A stretch of DNA of 59,567 nt, taken from Phycisphaeraceae bacterium (GTDB lineage: Bacteria; Planctomycetota; Phycisphaerae; Phycisphaerales; Phycisphaeraceae). The DNA lies in assembly GCA_029260615.1 (NCBI GenBank), contig JAJDCX010000058.1, positions 1 through 59,567 of the forward strand, given 5' to 3'. The translations under genes were made by a program, and so were the position numbers. Below, one piece after another: positions 7,441 through 16,203 of the stretch (the stretch's first letter is position 1; the number at the start of each line of letters is the position of its first letter). A model generated the notes under the pieces. It did not search any database, was not told the origin of the DNA, and saw only the letters and a list, made by a program, of their open reading frames with translations.

Positions 7441-7965
7441 CTACTCCAGTGAGTTTAATACGGTCTGGAAGTTGTCGGCGGTGATGTTTTCGTGGAGCTT
7501 GTGGTTGACCAGGGCACAGGGTGCGGTGCCACAGGAGCCCAGGCATTCCACGTCCATGAGCGTGAACTTCCCGTCGTCGGTGGTTTCGCCGATCTGGATA
7601 CCCAGATGGCTCTTGATTTTGTTGATGAGGCCGGGCTGACCCATGATCTCACAGCTCAACGATTGGCAGACCCAGATGACGTATTTGCCGTGTGGCTTGA
7701 GCCAGTATTCTTCGTAGAAGGTGGCGGTGTCGAGGACCTGACTGGCCTGGAGGCCTAGGAAGTCGGCGATCTCTTCGATGGCTTGATGGGGGAGCCAGCC
7801 ATGGGTGTCTTGGACCAGATGCAGCGCGGGCATGGTAGCGGCCATGCGTGTGTCGTAGCGTGGGATGACCTCGTCTTCGAGCTGTTTTTTGAGCGCGATG
7901 GTGAGGTATGCCTCATCCCGGCGGTCGATTTGCATCGTGGCGGAGTTTTTTGCGATCCAGGCCAT
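7441..7965 (-). CDS. nuoE: NADH-quinone oxidoreductase subunit E
   Basis: NuoE is the thioredoxin-like 24-kDa subunit that binds the N1a [2Fe-2S] cluster beside NuoF. The 174-aa protein has the expected Cys pairs, CQSLSC in the first half of the fold and ECLGSCGTAPC in the second, plus the N-terminal helical region (MPALHLVQDTHGWLP, then EIADFLGLQASQVLDTATFY). AGGA precedes ATG 7965. It follows nuoD after 77 bp and is coupled to the small ORF at 7245-7436. Confidence 0.97.
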   Translation of the reverse strand: MAWIAKNSATMQIDRRDEAYLTIALKKQLEDEVIPRYDTRMAATMPALHLVQDTHGWLPHQAIEEIADFLGLQASQVLDTATFYEEYWLKPHGKYVIWVCQSLSCEIMGQPGLINKIKSHLGIQIGETTDDGKFTLMDVECLGSCGTAPCALVNHKLHENITADNFQTVLNSLE

Positions 7966-8042
7966 GGGTATTTTCCTGCGGTCGGTCGGGCGGGCGTTGG
8001 TATCCGGTGAGGCCGACTGGCGATAACATCGCCGGCTTTATG

Positions 8043-9323
8043 TCAGCGGTCCAGTTCGGCTGCGATGATATTGAGGCTGCCGAGGATGGCGACGGCGTCG
8101 GCGATGAGGTGGCCTTCCATGAGCTTGGGGAAGACCTGGTAGTTGATGTACGACGGCGGCCGACAGCGTGCGCGCCAGGGGCGTGGCCCGCCGTCGCTGA
8201 CGATGTAGAAGCCCAACTCGCCGTTGGCTGATTCGTTTGCGCCGTAGACCTCGGCGACGGGTGCTTCCCAGCCGCGGTTGGTCATGACGATTTCGAAGTG
8301 TTGGATGAGGCCTTCGATCGAGCCGTAGACCTCGGCCTTGCTGGGCTTGACGGCCTTGCCATCGGAGTCCACGTTCATCGGCCCGCCGGGGATGTCGTCG
8401 ATGAGTTGTTCGATGATGCTGATGGACTGCTCGACCTCTTCGAGCCGGACCAGGTAGCGTGCGAAGGTGTCGCCCGCGGTGGCGATGGGGACTTTGAATT
8501 TCACGGCCTTGGCGCCCATGCCGTCCCAGTTGTCGGCGTAGCAGAGGTAAGGCTCGTCCTTGCGGAGGTCGCGTTTGACGCCGGCGGCCCGTGCGATTGG
8601 GCCGGAGAGGCTCCATGCGATGGCGTCTTCGGCGGTGATCTGCCCGACGCCTTCGGTACGGTCGCGGAAGATTCGGTTGTTGGTCAGGAGTGTGCGGATG
8701 TCGTTGATGGCAGGTGGGAGCTGGTCGAAGATAAAGTTCTTGACCATCTTCTTGAAGACGGCCTCATCGGGGAGCTCCTGCATGACTCCGCCGACACGGG
8801 TGTAGTCCGGGTGGAAGCGTTGCCCGGAGATGTAATCCATGATGTCGTAGATGCGTTCGCGTTGGTTGAAGCCGTAGAGGAAGCCGGTGAAGGCGCCCAA
8901 GTCGATGGCGGCGGCACCGATGCAAAGCAGGTGGTCCTGGATCCGGCCGAGTTCGGCGAGGATGGTGCGGACCGCTTTGCAGCGAGGTGTGAGGTCTATG
9001 CCGAAGAGTTTTTCGACGGCGTGGTGCCAGGCGATGTCGTTGCTGATCGGTGAGACATAGTTCATCCGGCTGACGATGGTGACGTACTGGTTGTAGTCCA
9101 GCGTCTCTCCGAGTTTTTCGAAGCCGGAGTGGAGGTAGCCGATGTGGGGGTTGACCCGTGCGACGCGCTCGCCATCGAGTTCCATGACCAGACGGAGGGT
9201 GGTATGGGTGGAGGGGTGCTGGGGGCCGAAGTTGAGAATCCAGCGGTCGCCCTTGATCTCCTCGGGTTTGAGGTAGGGCGTGGTTTCGACGTCGAGGTCA
9301 ATGGGCTTTATGTCGTAGGGCAT
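8043..9323 (-). CDS. nuoD: NADH-quinone oxidoreductase subunit D
   Basis: NuoD is the 49-kDa subunit that forms the quinone-binding site together with NuoB. The 426-aa protein shows the quinone-site sequence NFGPQHPSTHTTLRL near residues 31-45, HIGYLHSGFEKL, and the conserved C-terminal end VFPKLMEGHLIADAVAILGS, which ends in ELDR. The full length is normal for the family. It is the first gene of the cluster, with a promoter-like sequence at 9388-9416. nuoA, nuoB and nuoC, which usually precede it, are not here: the next gene upstream is the divergent queG. Confidence 0.97.
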   Translation of the reverse strand: MPYDIKPIDLDVETTPYLKPEEIKGDRWILNFGPQHPSTHTTLRLVMELDGERVARVNPHIGYLHSGFEKLGETLDYNQYVTIVSRMNYVSPISNDIAWHHAVEKLFGIDLTPRCKAVRTILAELGRIQDHLLCIGAAAIDLGAFTGFLYGFNQRERIYDIMDYISGQRFHPDYTRVGGVMQELPDEAVFKKMVKNFIFDQLPPAINDIRTLLTNNRIFRDRTEGVGQITAEDAIAWSLSGPIARAAGVKRDLRKDEPYLCYADNWDGMGAKAVKFKVPIATAGDTFARYLVRLEEVEQSISIIEQLIDDIPGGPMNVDSDGKAVKPSKAEVYGSIEGLIQHFEIVMTNRGWEAPVAEVYGANESANGELGFYIVSDGGPRPWRARCRPPSYINYQVFPKLMEGHLIADAVAILGSLNIIAAELDR

Positions 9324-9387
9324 CGGGTCCGGGGGTCCGTGGGGCTCTTTTGATCTGCCGGGTGCCTATGTGGCTATATAGGTTGGG

Positions 9388-9416
9388 ATTGTAATCACGA
9401 ACGGGCGAACCGCCAA
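9388..9416 (-). promoter_or_regulatory. Predicted sigma70-type promoter of the nuoDEF cluster
   Basis: On the minus strand TTGGCG (9411-9416) and TACAAT (9388-9393) are separated by 17 bp. Transcription would start near 9381, giving a leader of about 57 nt before nuoD. The promoter lies between the divergent nuoD and queG genes. Confidence 0.6.
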
Positions 9417-9467
9417 GCGGGGAGGTGGTGGTCGGCCTGATTGTGCAGATCGGGCTAAACTAAGGCG

Positions 9468-10664
9468 GTGCAAGAGCCTAAACACACTCCGACCGCCGAC
9501 CGCCAGCGTGTGCTGGGGTTGGCCTGTGAACTGGGATTTGGCTTGGTGGGTATCGCGTTGGCGAAGCCCAGCGGGCACGGGGAGGCTGTGCGGAGGTGGA
9601 TCGCCGACGGCCAACACGGAGAGATGGGGTACCTGGAAAATCACCTGGAAACCCGGCTAGACCCTGGGAAGCTGCTGGAAGGTGCGAGGTCGGTAATCTG
9701 CGTAGCCGACCTGTACCCGGCGGAGGCGCTGTTGGGGCCGCAGGGGTCGGGGCCGCATGGACGGATCGCCCGGTACGCCTATGGGGATGATTACCACAAA
9801 ACGATCAAGAAACGGCTGCACAAGCTGGCGGACACGTTGGCGGAGCAACACCCCGGCGAGCGGTTCCGTAGCACGGTGGACACCGCCCCGATCCTTGAAC
9901 GCGAGTATGCCGCACTGGCGGGGCTTGGCTGGATCGGCAAACACACGCTGTTGATCCATCCACAACTCGGGTCGTACATGCTGCTGGGCACGGTGGTGAC
10001 GACATTGGAACTGACAACGAGTGAAGACGCTGGCTACCCCATGCCCACGGTGGCCCCCACCGATCACTGCGGGACGTGTACCCGTTGCATTGATGCGTGC
10101 CCGACAGACTGCATCAGCTCCGCCGGGCCGCGCTCGGTCGATGCGACCCGCTGCATCAGCTACCTCACGCTGGAACACCGAAGCGAGATCGATCCGGCGT
10201 TGCAACCATTGATGGGTGATTGGATCGCGGGGTGTGATGTCTGCCAGGAGGTGTGCCCGCATAACAGGGATCGGGGAAATACGGCCGGGGATCAGGGAGA
10301 AGGTGGCATTGATGGTGAGACGTTTAGCTCAACAGGCGTTGGGTTCACCCCCCCCCCGATGCATCCCGCCTACACCCCGCGCCCGCCGGCTCCGGGGCTT
10401 GGTCTGTTGGACATACTCAATTGGACGGAGCAAAATCGCCGAGATGCGTTCAAAGGTTCGGCGTTGAAGCGGATCAAGCTGGGGATGCTTAAACGCAACG
10501 CCCTGATCGCGGCGGGGAACTTTCTTGCGGGGCAAGATGATGCGCGACTGCGGGGGCGTGTGATTCAGATATCGGAAGATGAGGGCGAGCCCGAACTGGT
10601 GCGGGTCACGGCGAGGCAGGTGCTTGATCGACTTGGGCACGGTACCGGTCACGACGATCCATAA
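9468..10664 (+). CDS. queG: Epoxyqueuosine reductase
   Basis: QueG reduces epoxyqueuosine to queuosine in tRNA, using cobalamin and two [4Fe-4S] clusters. The 398-aa protein has the N-terminal GDGQHGEMGYL-like segment (ADGQHGEMGYL), RYAYGDDYH, the DTAPILEREYA motif, GWIGKHTLLI, and the ferredoxin motifs CGTCTRCIDACPTDC and CDVCQEVCPHN. An unusual Gly/Asp-rich linker follows the second ferredoxin motif and includes a run of ten C at 10348-10357 coding for Pro-Pro-Pro. The start is GTG 9468; a TAAACT hexamer (9456-9461) ends six bases upstream, predicting a leaderless mRNA. Its 3' end overlaps the convergent gene 10606-12480 by 59 bp. Confidence 0.95.
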   Translation: MQEPKHTPTADRQRVLGLACELGFGLVGIALAKPSGHGEAVRRWIADGQHGEMGYLENHLETRLDPGKLLEGARSVICVADLYPAEALLGPQGSGPHGRIARYAYGDDYHKTIKKRLHKLADTLAEQHPGERFRSTVDTAPILEREYAALAGLGWIGKHTLLIHPQLGSYMLLGTVVTTLELTTSEDAGYPMPTVAPTDHCGTCTRCIDACPTDCISSAGPRSVDATRCISYLTLEHRSEIDPALQPLMGDWIAGCDVCQEVCPHNRDRGNTAGDQGEGGIDGETFSSTGVGFTPPPMHPAYTPRPPAPGLGLLDILNWTEQNRRDAFKGSALKRIKLGMLKRNALIAAGNFLAGQDDARLRGRVIQISEDEGEPELVRVTARQVLDRLGHGTGHDDP

Positions 10665-12480
10665 ACCCGCGCAGCACCTCGGGGGATAGTCTCAACTCAT
10701 CGGCACGGTAGATCACATCCTCGGCTACGTCCGCCGCCTCCCCCGCATGGCCAGAATCAAACAAGACCGCACCCAGGTTCTGATATGCCGACACCAACCG
10801 GGGGTCTGCCTGCACCGCATCTCGGAATGACGCGGCGGCCTGATCCAATTCTTTACGGACTACATGGAGCAGCCCGAGGTATTCATAAGCGCGTGCGTAA
10901 TCTCTATCCAACCGGATCGCTTCGCGCAGGCTCTGTTCGGCGGCGGCGTATTGGCCTGCGTAGAGCAGGGCCTTGCCCAGGTGTGCGTGGCTTGCTGCGT
11001 CCTCGGGGTCCAGTCGAACCGCCGACTGGAAGTATCCGATGGCCTTGCTGACGTCGCCCCAGTCAAGCCAGATCGTGCCCAGCCCGTAGTGTGCGGGCGC
11101 GTGGTTGGGCATGATCTGTAAGACACTTTGGTAGCATTGCAACGCCTCTTCATGTCGGCCTTCATCGACCAGTGCGGTGCCCAGGTTGTACCAACCCCGC
11201 GCGTTGTAAGGACGGGCAATGACCACGGAATCCCAGACCGTCACTTTTGAGTGGTACGCCATGTTGCGGATCACCGTGGTCAACCCCAACGTCAGTGCGA
11301 TGAATGACACCAGCACCACGGCACAGGCGCCGGCTTTCCGGGGGATCACTTGGCGTAGCAAGGCGTACCCTGCGAATACCACGCAGACCACCACCAAAAT
11401 CAACGGCAGGTACATCCGGTGTTCCACCGCGAGGTCGGCGATCGGCACGAAACTGGAGGTCGGCGCGAGGATCAGGAAAAACGATGCGCCCAAGAACCCC
11501 CACCACGTCCGTCGAACCACGCCCGCTATGGACGCGGCAAATAACCCCACCAACAGCGTCCCTTGCCAGAGCACGTTGGCCATGAATAGCTGTGTGACTT
11601 CGCCGGGCGGGGTGTCTTGGGGGATCGCGGGGGTCCAGCCGTAATCTAGCGCCAATGGGTTGGGCCAGAACGCTTTGCTTAGGTAAACCTCGACGATGAC
11701 CTGGGGTTGGGTCAGCAGATAGGTCCAACGGGAAAGCATCTTTTCTTCCAACGCGAACCCTGCGGAGGCGTGGTCGCCGGTCAGTCCCCAACTCACCATC
11801 ATCCCAAGCGGTATCCACATCGCGAAGAGGCCAAGATAAATGCCCCACCGCCTGGCAAACGGCTCACGCCAGGACTTGGCGATGAAGGTCAGGTCGTACA
11901 ACAGCACAACCAGCGGCGCGGTGGCGATCACCTCTTTGCTGCCCATGCCGACCCAGCACGCAAGCACGCCAAGCAGAGCCCACCGCACCCTGCCCCCGGA
12001 TGTTTCCCCACTCGCAGAACGCATACAGCCATAGAGTGTGAGCAGGTAGCACAGCCCCATCAGCGATTCGCCGCGCTGAATCACATAGGTCACGCTCTGG
12101 GTGTTCAACGGGTGCAGCAGCCACAAGGCGGCGACCGCGCAAGCCAGCCAGGGCCCGGCGTCACGGAATCGGTTAACAAGTTTCGGCAGCAGCAGCGTCC
12201 GGCGGACCACCCCATACAGCACCAGCGCCGCGAGGATGTGGATCGCCATGTTAACCAGGTGGTAGCCCGCCGGGTCTTCACCCCCAATCGCATAGTTCAG
12301 CGCAAGGGTCCACTCCAACACCGGACGGTTCGTGGCGGCGAGCATATCGCCAAGGTTCGCCAGGCTGGTGATCCGGGTATTGCCCAAAATCCACGGCACA
12401 TCATCGAAGATGAACGCGTTGGGCAGCGTGTTGATGTAAGCCAAGACCCCCGCAAGGATCAGGCCAAGCGGGATCAGCAT
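10606..12480 (-). CDS. TMTC-like multi-spanning membrane protein with TPR tail
   Basis: The 624-aa protein has about ten hydrophobic helices in residues 1-390 and at least five tetratricopeptide repeats in residues about 420-600 (for example ARGWYNLGTALVDEGRHEEA and APAHYGLGTIWLDWGDVSKA). This resembles the TMTC / GT-C-fold O-mannosyltransferase-like family with a C-terminal TPR domain. The early motif FIFDDVPWILGN fits the Asp-containing first periplasmic loop of GT-C enzymes. Glycosyl transfer to secreted proteins is inferred from the family and has not been shown for this gene. The C-terminal 20 codons overlap queG on the opposite strand. The neighbour upstream is a zinc-ribbon membrane protein. 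Confidence 0.85.
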   Translation of the reverse strand: MLIPLGLILAGVLAYINTLPNAFIFDDVPWILGNTRITSLANLGDMLAATNRPVLEWTLALNYAIGGEDPAGYHLVNMAIHILAALVLYGVVRRTLLLPKLVNRFRDAGPWLACAVAALWLLHPLNTQSVTYVIQRGESLMGLCYLLTLYGCMRSASGETSGGRVRWALLGVLACWVGMGSKEVIATAPLVVLLYDLTFIAKSWREPFARRWGIYLGLFAMWIPLGMMVSWGLTGDHASAGFALEEKMLSRWTYLLTQPQVIVEVYLSKAFWPNPLALDYGWTPAIPQDTPPGEVTQLFMANVLWQGTLLVGLFAASIAGVVRRTWWGFLGASFFLILAPTSSFVPIADLAVEHRMYLPLILVVVCVVFAGYALLRQVIPRKAGACAVVLVSFIALTLGLTTVIRNMAYHSKVTVWDSVVIARPYNARGWYNLGTALVDEGRHEEALQCYQSVLQIMPNHAPAHYGLGTIWLDWGDVSKAIGYFQSAVRLDPEDAASHAHLGKALLYAGQYAAAEQSLREAIRLDRDYARAYEYLGLLHVVRKELDQAAASFRDAVQADPRLVSAYQNLGAVLFDSGHAGEAADVAEDVIYRADELRLSPEVLRGFMDRRDRYRAQVDQAPASP

Positions 12481-12586
12481 GGTCAGGTCAAAACGCCGGG
12501 ACAGGGCCGAAGCGTTGAGCTGATTCGCACGGTTTCCTGGGGACGCGATGGCGTATTACTCCGGCAGCCGGGTCGGCCCCGCCACG

Positions 12587-13573
12587 TTAGCCGGCCACCC
12601 TTCTTAGGGCGATGTCCCGTACCGCGGTGGCGATCTCGCCGACCGTCCACGTCACCGCGACCAGCGTCAGGCCCGCGAACAGCACGAGCATGCTGACCAC
12701 GGCACTGAAGCCCTGATCGTTGGCAACCAGCATCGCCTTGAACGCCGGGCCGATCAGCATCAACGCAGCGACGCGCAGCACCCAGGGGACCATTTTCAGG
12801 AACGGGTACGCCTCGGCGGTGAGGTCCAGTGTCCAACGGTTGGCCGGGTCTTGCTCAAAACCAGGATCGGTTGCAGGCTGTGATTGCTCATACAAACTCG
12901 TAGAGGTGGAGGGGTTCTCGATTTCTTCAACCGGCTGCTCTGCCATCGTGGTGGGCTGGTACACCGCTTCAACGACGTCGGGCTCTTCGGTCAGTAACGT
13001 GCCACCGTCCAACGCGATCGCTTCGGGCCGAGTCACGGGTTTGGTCGTGATCTGCGTGTCCTGCTGCGCTTCTTTACCCGCCTGATCACTCTGTGAAGAG
13101 AAGTCATCATGCGATGTGGCAAACAGGTCCTCGACGGACTTGCGTGATTCTGCGATCTGGGCCTCTTGGGTTAATCGGGTCTCGGCTTGCTGGGCCTCGC
13201 GGATGCGGGCTTCCTTACGCCGACGTTGCTTGCGGGACATCGGGCGTCTGCCTTGGTAGTCATTGCCGTCCTCGGCTGAGATATCCAGCCCCCCGGGTAC
13301 GCCACCGCCGGTATCTGCAACGTCGTAATCACTGAACCGATCGTCGGCCGGGCCGACGAGGGCTTCTTTACGTTTGGGTGATTTATGCATGGAGCCAACG
13401 AGGGTGTGGACCGTGAGGTCGGCCGCCTGGGCCCCGACGTGGTCGGAATCGTGGTTGCGGTTGGGCACCGACTGGATTCGGCCACAGCGCGGGCACTTGA
13501 CCTGCTTGCCCTGGGATCCTTCGGGGACCTTGACTCGTGAACGGCAATCCTGACAGCGGAATCGGATAGGCAT
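12587..13573 (-). CDS. Zinc-ribbon protein with C-terminal membrane helices
   Basis: The 328-aa product begins with a zinc ribbon of the MPIRFRCQDCRSRVKVP ... KCPRCGRIQSVP type (two CxxC pairs, residues 7-33), as in many planctomycete proteins. A long charged, low-complexity middle section contains an Arg/Gln/Glu-rich probable coiled coil (RKQRRRKEARIREAQQAETR). Two hydrophobic helices occupy about residues 255-310. I chose ATG 13573 because GGGAGG lies eight bases upstream and the zinc ribbon begins at once; the open frame continues to 13675 without a supporting signal. Its function is unknown. Confidence 0.8.
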   Translation of the reverse strand: MPIRFRCQDCRSRVKVPEGSQGKQVKCPRCGRIQSVPNRNHDSDHVGAQAADLTVHTLVGSMHKSPKRKEALVGPADDRFSDYDVADTGGGVPGGLDISAEDGNDYQGRRPMSRKQRRRKEARIREAQQAETRLTQEAQIAESRKSVEDLFATSHDDFSSQSDQAGKEAQQDTQITTKPVTRPEAIALDGGTLLTEEPDVVEAVYQPTTMAEQPVEEIENPSTSTSLYEQSQPATDPGFEQDPANRWTLDLTAEAYPFLKMVPWVLRVAALMLIGPAFKAMLVANDQGFSAVVSMLVLFAGLTLVAVTWTVGEIATAVRDIALRRVAG

Positions 13574-13684
13574 CGCTTGGCCTCCCTGCGTGTGCGGAGT
13601 GTCGGCAGCCTTGCCGACACGGCCCCGGCGACGGCATCCATCCGGGGATGCCGAGCGCAGCCTGAGCCTACCCATGCTATCGGT

Positions 13685-14470
13685 TTAGATGCCGACGATA
13701 CTAAAACCTGCGTCTACATGGATATTTTCACCCGTCACACCGCTGGACAGGTCGCTGAGCAGATACAGGGCGGTATTCCCGACCTCTTCGCCGGTTATGT
13801 TCCGCTTCATAGCGGCTTTACGTTCCTGATGCTCAAACATCTCGCTGATCCCGCCGACGGCGGAAGCCGCCAATGTCCGCAGGGGGCCGCCGCTGATGGT
13901 GTTCACCCGGATGTTCTTCTCACCCAGGTCGTAGGCCAGGTACTTGGTGGTGTGTTCCAGGGCTGCCTTGGCGACACCCATGACGTTGTAGCCGGGGACA
14001 ACCTTCTCGCCGCCGTAGTAGCTCATCGCCAGCATCGCCCCACCGTCGGGCATGACCTTGATCGCCCGCTGCCCCATCGCCAGGAGTGTGTAGGCACTGA
14101 TGTCCAGCGCCTGGGTCCAGGCCTCCCGGCTGGTCGTGTAGAAGTTGCCGACCTTCAGGAACTCACGGTCCGCAAACGCGATCGAGTGGACGATGAAGTC
14201 GATCGTCCCGAAGTCTTTTTCGATCTTCTCAAACACCGCGTCCAGGTCTTCATCTTTGGATGCATCGCAGGGAACCAGCCAAGGGTCGGTGATGCCCAAC
14301 TCTTCCACCGCCATCCGGCAGCGGCGTTCCATCTTGCCCTTAGGGTCCGGCAGGTGCGTGAAGCCACAGGTCGCGCCGTGTTCGATCAGGCTCTTGGTGA
14401 TAAAAGTCGCGTAACTGCGGTCGTTGGCGATCCCGAAAACAATGCCTTTTTTTCCGTCCATCAGGCCCAT
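13685..14470 (-). CDS. fabI: Enoyl-[acyl-carrier-protein] reductase (NADH)
   Basis: FabI catalyses the last reduction of fatty-acid elongation. The 261-aa short-chain dehydrogenase-like protein has the FabI-type start GKKGIVFGIANDRSYA (nucleotide site), the IDFIVHSIAFADREFL segment, the catalytic Tyr-(x)6-Lys in YNVMGVAKAALE with the second conserved Tyr in SYYGGEKVVPG, and the terminal GENIHVDAGFSIVGI. AGGAG lies seven bases before the ATG. It is downstream of rpsD, separated by a terminator, so it probably has its own promoter in 14490-14520 (TATAAA at about 14499-14504 on the minus strand). Confidence 0.96.
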   Translation of the reverse strand: MGLMDGKKGIVFGIANDRSYATFITKSLIEHGATCGFTHLPDPKGKMERRCRMAVEELGITDPWLVPCDASKDEDLDAVFEKIEKDFGTIDFIVHSIAFADREFLKVGNFYTTSREAWTQALDISAYTLLAMGQRAIKVMPDGGAMLAMSYYGGEKVVPGYNVMGVAKAALEHTTKYLAYDLGEKNIRVNTISGGPLRTLAASAVGGISEMFEHQERKAAMKRNITGEEVGNTALYLLSDLSSGVTGENIHVDAGFSIVGI

Positions 14471-14515
14471 GGGTGAGCTCCTGTTGTGTGTTTATATGAT
14501 CTAACCCGTGCAGTT

Positions 14516-14550
14516 TAACAAAAAGCCCACGTCCATAGGAACGTGGGCTT
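14516..14550 (-). terminator. Rho-independent terminator of rpsD
   Basis: The arms AAGCCCACGT (14523-14532) and ACGTGGGCTT (14541-14550) form a 10-bp perfect stem with an 8-nt loop. On the minus strand a T-rich run follows (TTTTTGTT). The same 10-bp stem occurs in the terminator at 43774-43806. Confidence 0.9.
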
Positions 14551-14578
14551 CGTGAGTGATTAATCAGTCCGCCATGAA

Positions 14579-15178
14579 TTAGCGGTAGAATTCGACGATC
14601 AGGTTCATATTGACGTCGAAGGGGATCTCGTCGGGAGTCGGGTCGGCGGTGACCTTGGCGGTCAGGGTCGAAGGATCGAACATCAGCCAGCCGGGGACGT
14701 TGTGGCCGGGCATGGTTTCCATGTTCTCGCGGACGACTTTCTGGATGCCGGGCTTGAGGGTGATTTCGTCACCGATGCTGACACGGAAGGACGGGATGTC
14801 GACCTTCTTGCCGTTAATCAGGACGTGGCCGTGGCCGACGAGTTGGCGTGCGGCCCAGATCGTGCGTGCCCAGCCCATCCGGCGGATCACGTTGTCCAAG
14901 CGCTGTTCGAGCAGTTGCATCAGGACCTGCCCGGTGTTGCCCTTGGTGACCGAAGCCTTCTGCATGTATCCGCGGAACTGACGCTCCAGGACGTTGTAGT
15001 GGTAACGCAGTTTTTGTTTTTCGTTTAAGCGGATGCCGTAGTCACGCAGACGCCGACCGCGGAACCCGTGCATGCCCGGTGGGTTGAGCTGGCGTTTTGC
15101 GGTGTGCTTGGGGATGTCAGCGATGGGGACGCCGACGCGACGGGAGAGCTTGACTTTAGGACCGGTGTAATTTGCCAT
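14579..15178 (-). CDS. rpsD: 30S ribosomal protein S4 (uS4)
   Basis: S4 is a primary 16S rRNA-binding protein and assembly initiator. The 199-aa protein has the expected N-terminal domain (GPKVKLSRRVGVPI, QLNPPGMHGFRGRR, YGIRLNEKQKLRYHYNVLERQF) and the S4 RNA-binding domain RLDNVIRRMGWARTIWAARQLVGHGHVLING, which is read here as two consecutive halves. It stands alone and is not in the spc/alpha operon context usual for many bacteria. It has a strong promoter at 15290-15318 and its own terminator, so it is a monocistronic unit. The ~105-nt leader contains hairpins that could serve S4 autoregulation. Confidence 0.97.
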   Translation of the reverse strand: MANYTGPKVKLSRRVGVPIADIPKHTAKRQLNPPGMHGFRGRRLRDYGIRLNEKQKLRYHYNVLERQFRGYMQKASVTKGNTGQVLMQLLEQRLDNVIRRMGWARTIWAARQLVGHGHVLINGKKVDIPSFRVSIGDEITLKPGIQKVVRENMETMPGHNVPGWLMFDPSTLTAKVTADPTPDEIPFDVNMNLIVEFYR

Positions 15179-15289
15179 CTATTGAATCCATCCCGTTTGG
15201 CGGGACGCCTCGTGGTGCTCGGCCGTGACTACGGCTCCGCAGGTGCCAGGAAGTGCAGGACCGCACGGCCCTGCTGTATCGAGCAGGGT

Positions 15290-15318
15290 ATTACACCGAT
15301 TTTAGGCGGTCCTGTCAA
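15290..15318 (-). promoter_or_regulatory. Strong sigma70-type promoter of rpsD
   Basis: On the minus strand a consensus TTGACA (15313-15318) is followed after exactly 17 bp by TGTAAT (15290-15295). The start would fall near 15283. The leader then begins with a hairpin (arms 15282-15288 and 15269-15275, 7 bp). Confidence 0.75.
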
Positions 15319-15341
15319 GCCGGAAAGACCTTCTTAGGCGG

Positions 15342-16076
15342 TCAGTCAGTCTGAGTCTGAGGACCAGGCTCGATCAGACACCATATATTCGCATATGTGG
15401 TCAGACCCAGCTTCCGAGCGACCGCCAGTGATGCCTGGTTCGTCCATTGAGTGCTGTAGAGGGGCATCCGGCCCTCGTCACGGAGCATCCGCGCCCAGGC
15501 CGTCGTCACGCGCGACGCCAAACCACGGCCTCGGAATCGCGGGGCCGTTTCCACGCCTGCCTCCGCGGCGGTGGCGGTCGATCTCGCGCTGAAGCACAGG
15601 CTGACCGGATTCCCATCCTCGATTACGGCGAGCACCGGAGCACGCCCGCTGGCGATCTCGCCGATTACCCAGCCACTAAATTCGATCTCAAACAGCCGCT
15701 CGTCCTCGATGCACACGGTATCGGTCGCAGCGGGCAGGGCGTCGGGAAATGTCATTGCCGGGCCGCTGTGCTCAAGCGGATCGATCACCGTCCCCTGCCG
15801 CAACGAGATGTACGCACTGAGAAGCTTGCGGTATTCGTTCGCGTGGACGGGGGGCTGGCGAAAGTCGACCGTGGGAGCCTCAGATTGGGCGAGTTGCTCG
15901 ATCTTGTGAGCCAGATCGTCCGGCAGGTCGGCGTGGACGCTCCATGCGCAGCGACTTACGCCATGTACCAGACATAACAAGGGGCCGGAGGCCGGTGCCG
16001 GTTCCCGCGTCGAGACGATACGACCCCACTGATCGTGCAAGTAGCAGGTGTCAAGATACCGTTGTGGCGTGCTCAT
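15342..16076 (-). CDS. GNAT-family N-acetyltransferase
   Basis: The 244-aa product has a C-terminal GNAT domain. The acetyl-CoA-binding loop is seen as GVETAPRFRGRGLASRVTTA near residue 175, and it is followed by LYSTQWTNQASLAVARKLGL, the usual final helix region. The N-terminal half (residues 1-120) is variable and fits FR47/GCN5-like proteins with a split substrate domain. The acceptor is unknown. The gene lies 86 bp downstream of a strong terminator-like hairpin in the same orientation, so it may be governed by a leader RNA or follow an independent small RNA. A TATGCT hexamer (16088-16093) 11 bp before the ATG could be its own -10. Confidence 0.85.
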   Translation of the reverse strand: MSTPQRYLDTCYLHDQWGRIVSTREPAPASGPLLCLVHGVSRCAWSVHADLPDDLAHKIEQLAQSEAPTVDFRQPPVHANEYRKLLSAYISLRQGTVIDPLEHSGPAMTFPDALPAATDTVCIEDERLFEIEFSGWVIGEIASGRAPVLAVIEDGNPVSLCFSARSTATAAEAGVETAPRFRGRGLASRVTTAWARMLRDEGRMPLYSTQWTNQASLAVARKLGLTTYANIWCLIEPGPQTQTD

Positions 16077-16162
16077 TCAGTGGCCAAGCATAGCAGGGCT
16101 CGACCTCATGAGAACACACAGATCGCCTCGGGCGTGCAGGGATGCGACCCTTGGATGAGCGC

Positions 16163-16203
16163 AAAAAAAGGTCTCGACCGGGGAGGCATGCCGGTACGAG
16201 ACC
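16163..16203 (-). terminator. Strong Rho-independent terminator
   Basis: The arms 16197-16203 / 16170-16176 (GGTCTCG with CGAGACC) continue after one bulged base into CCGGT/ACCGG (16191-16195 and 16177-16181), with a 9-nt loop. The minus strand then reads seven T (16163-16169). There is no protein gene for it to end, because the gene on this strand starts further downstream. Confidence 0.8.

Noticed and set aside
8298..9053. 251-codon plus-strand frame
   Set aside because: Fully antisense to nuoD; Asp/Val/Gly-rich shadow of the third codon positions.
11707..12696. 329-codon plus-strand frame
   Set aside because: Antisense to the TPR membrane protein and Pro/Gln/His-rich; no start signal.
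13577..14476. 299-codon plus-strand frame
   Set aside because: Antisense to fabI; not a known protein.
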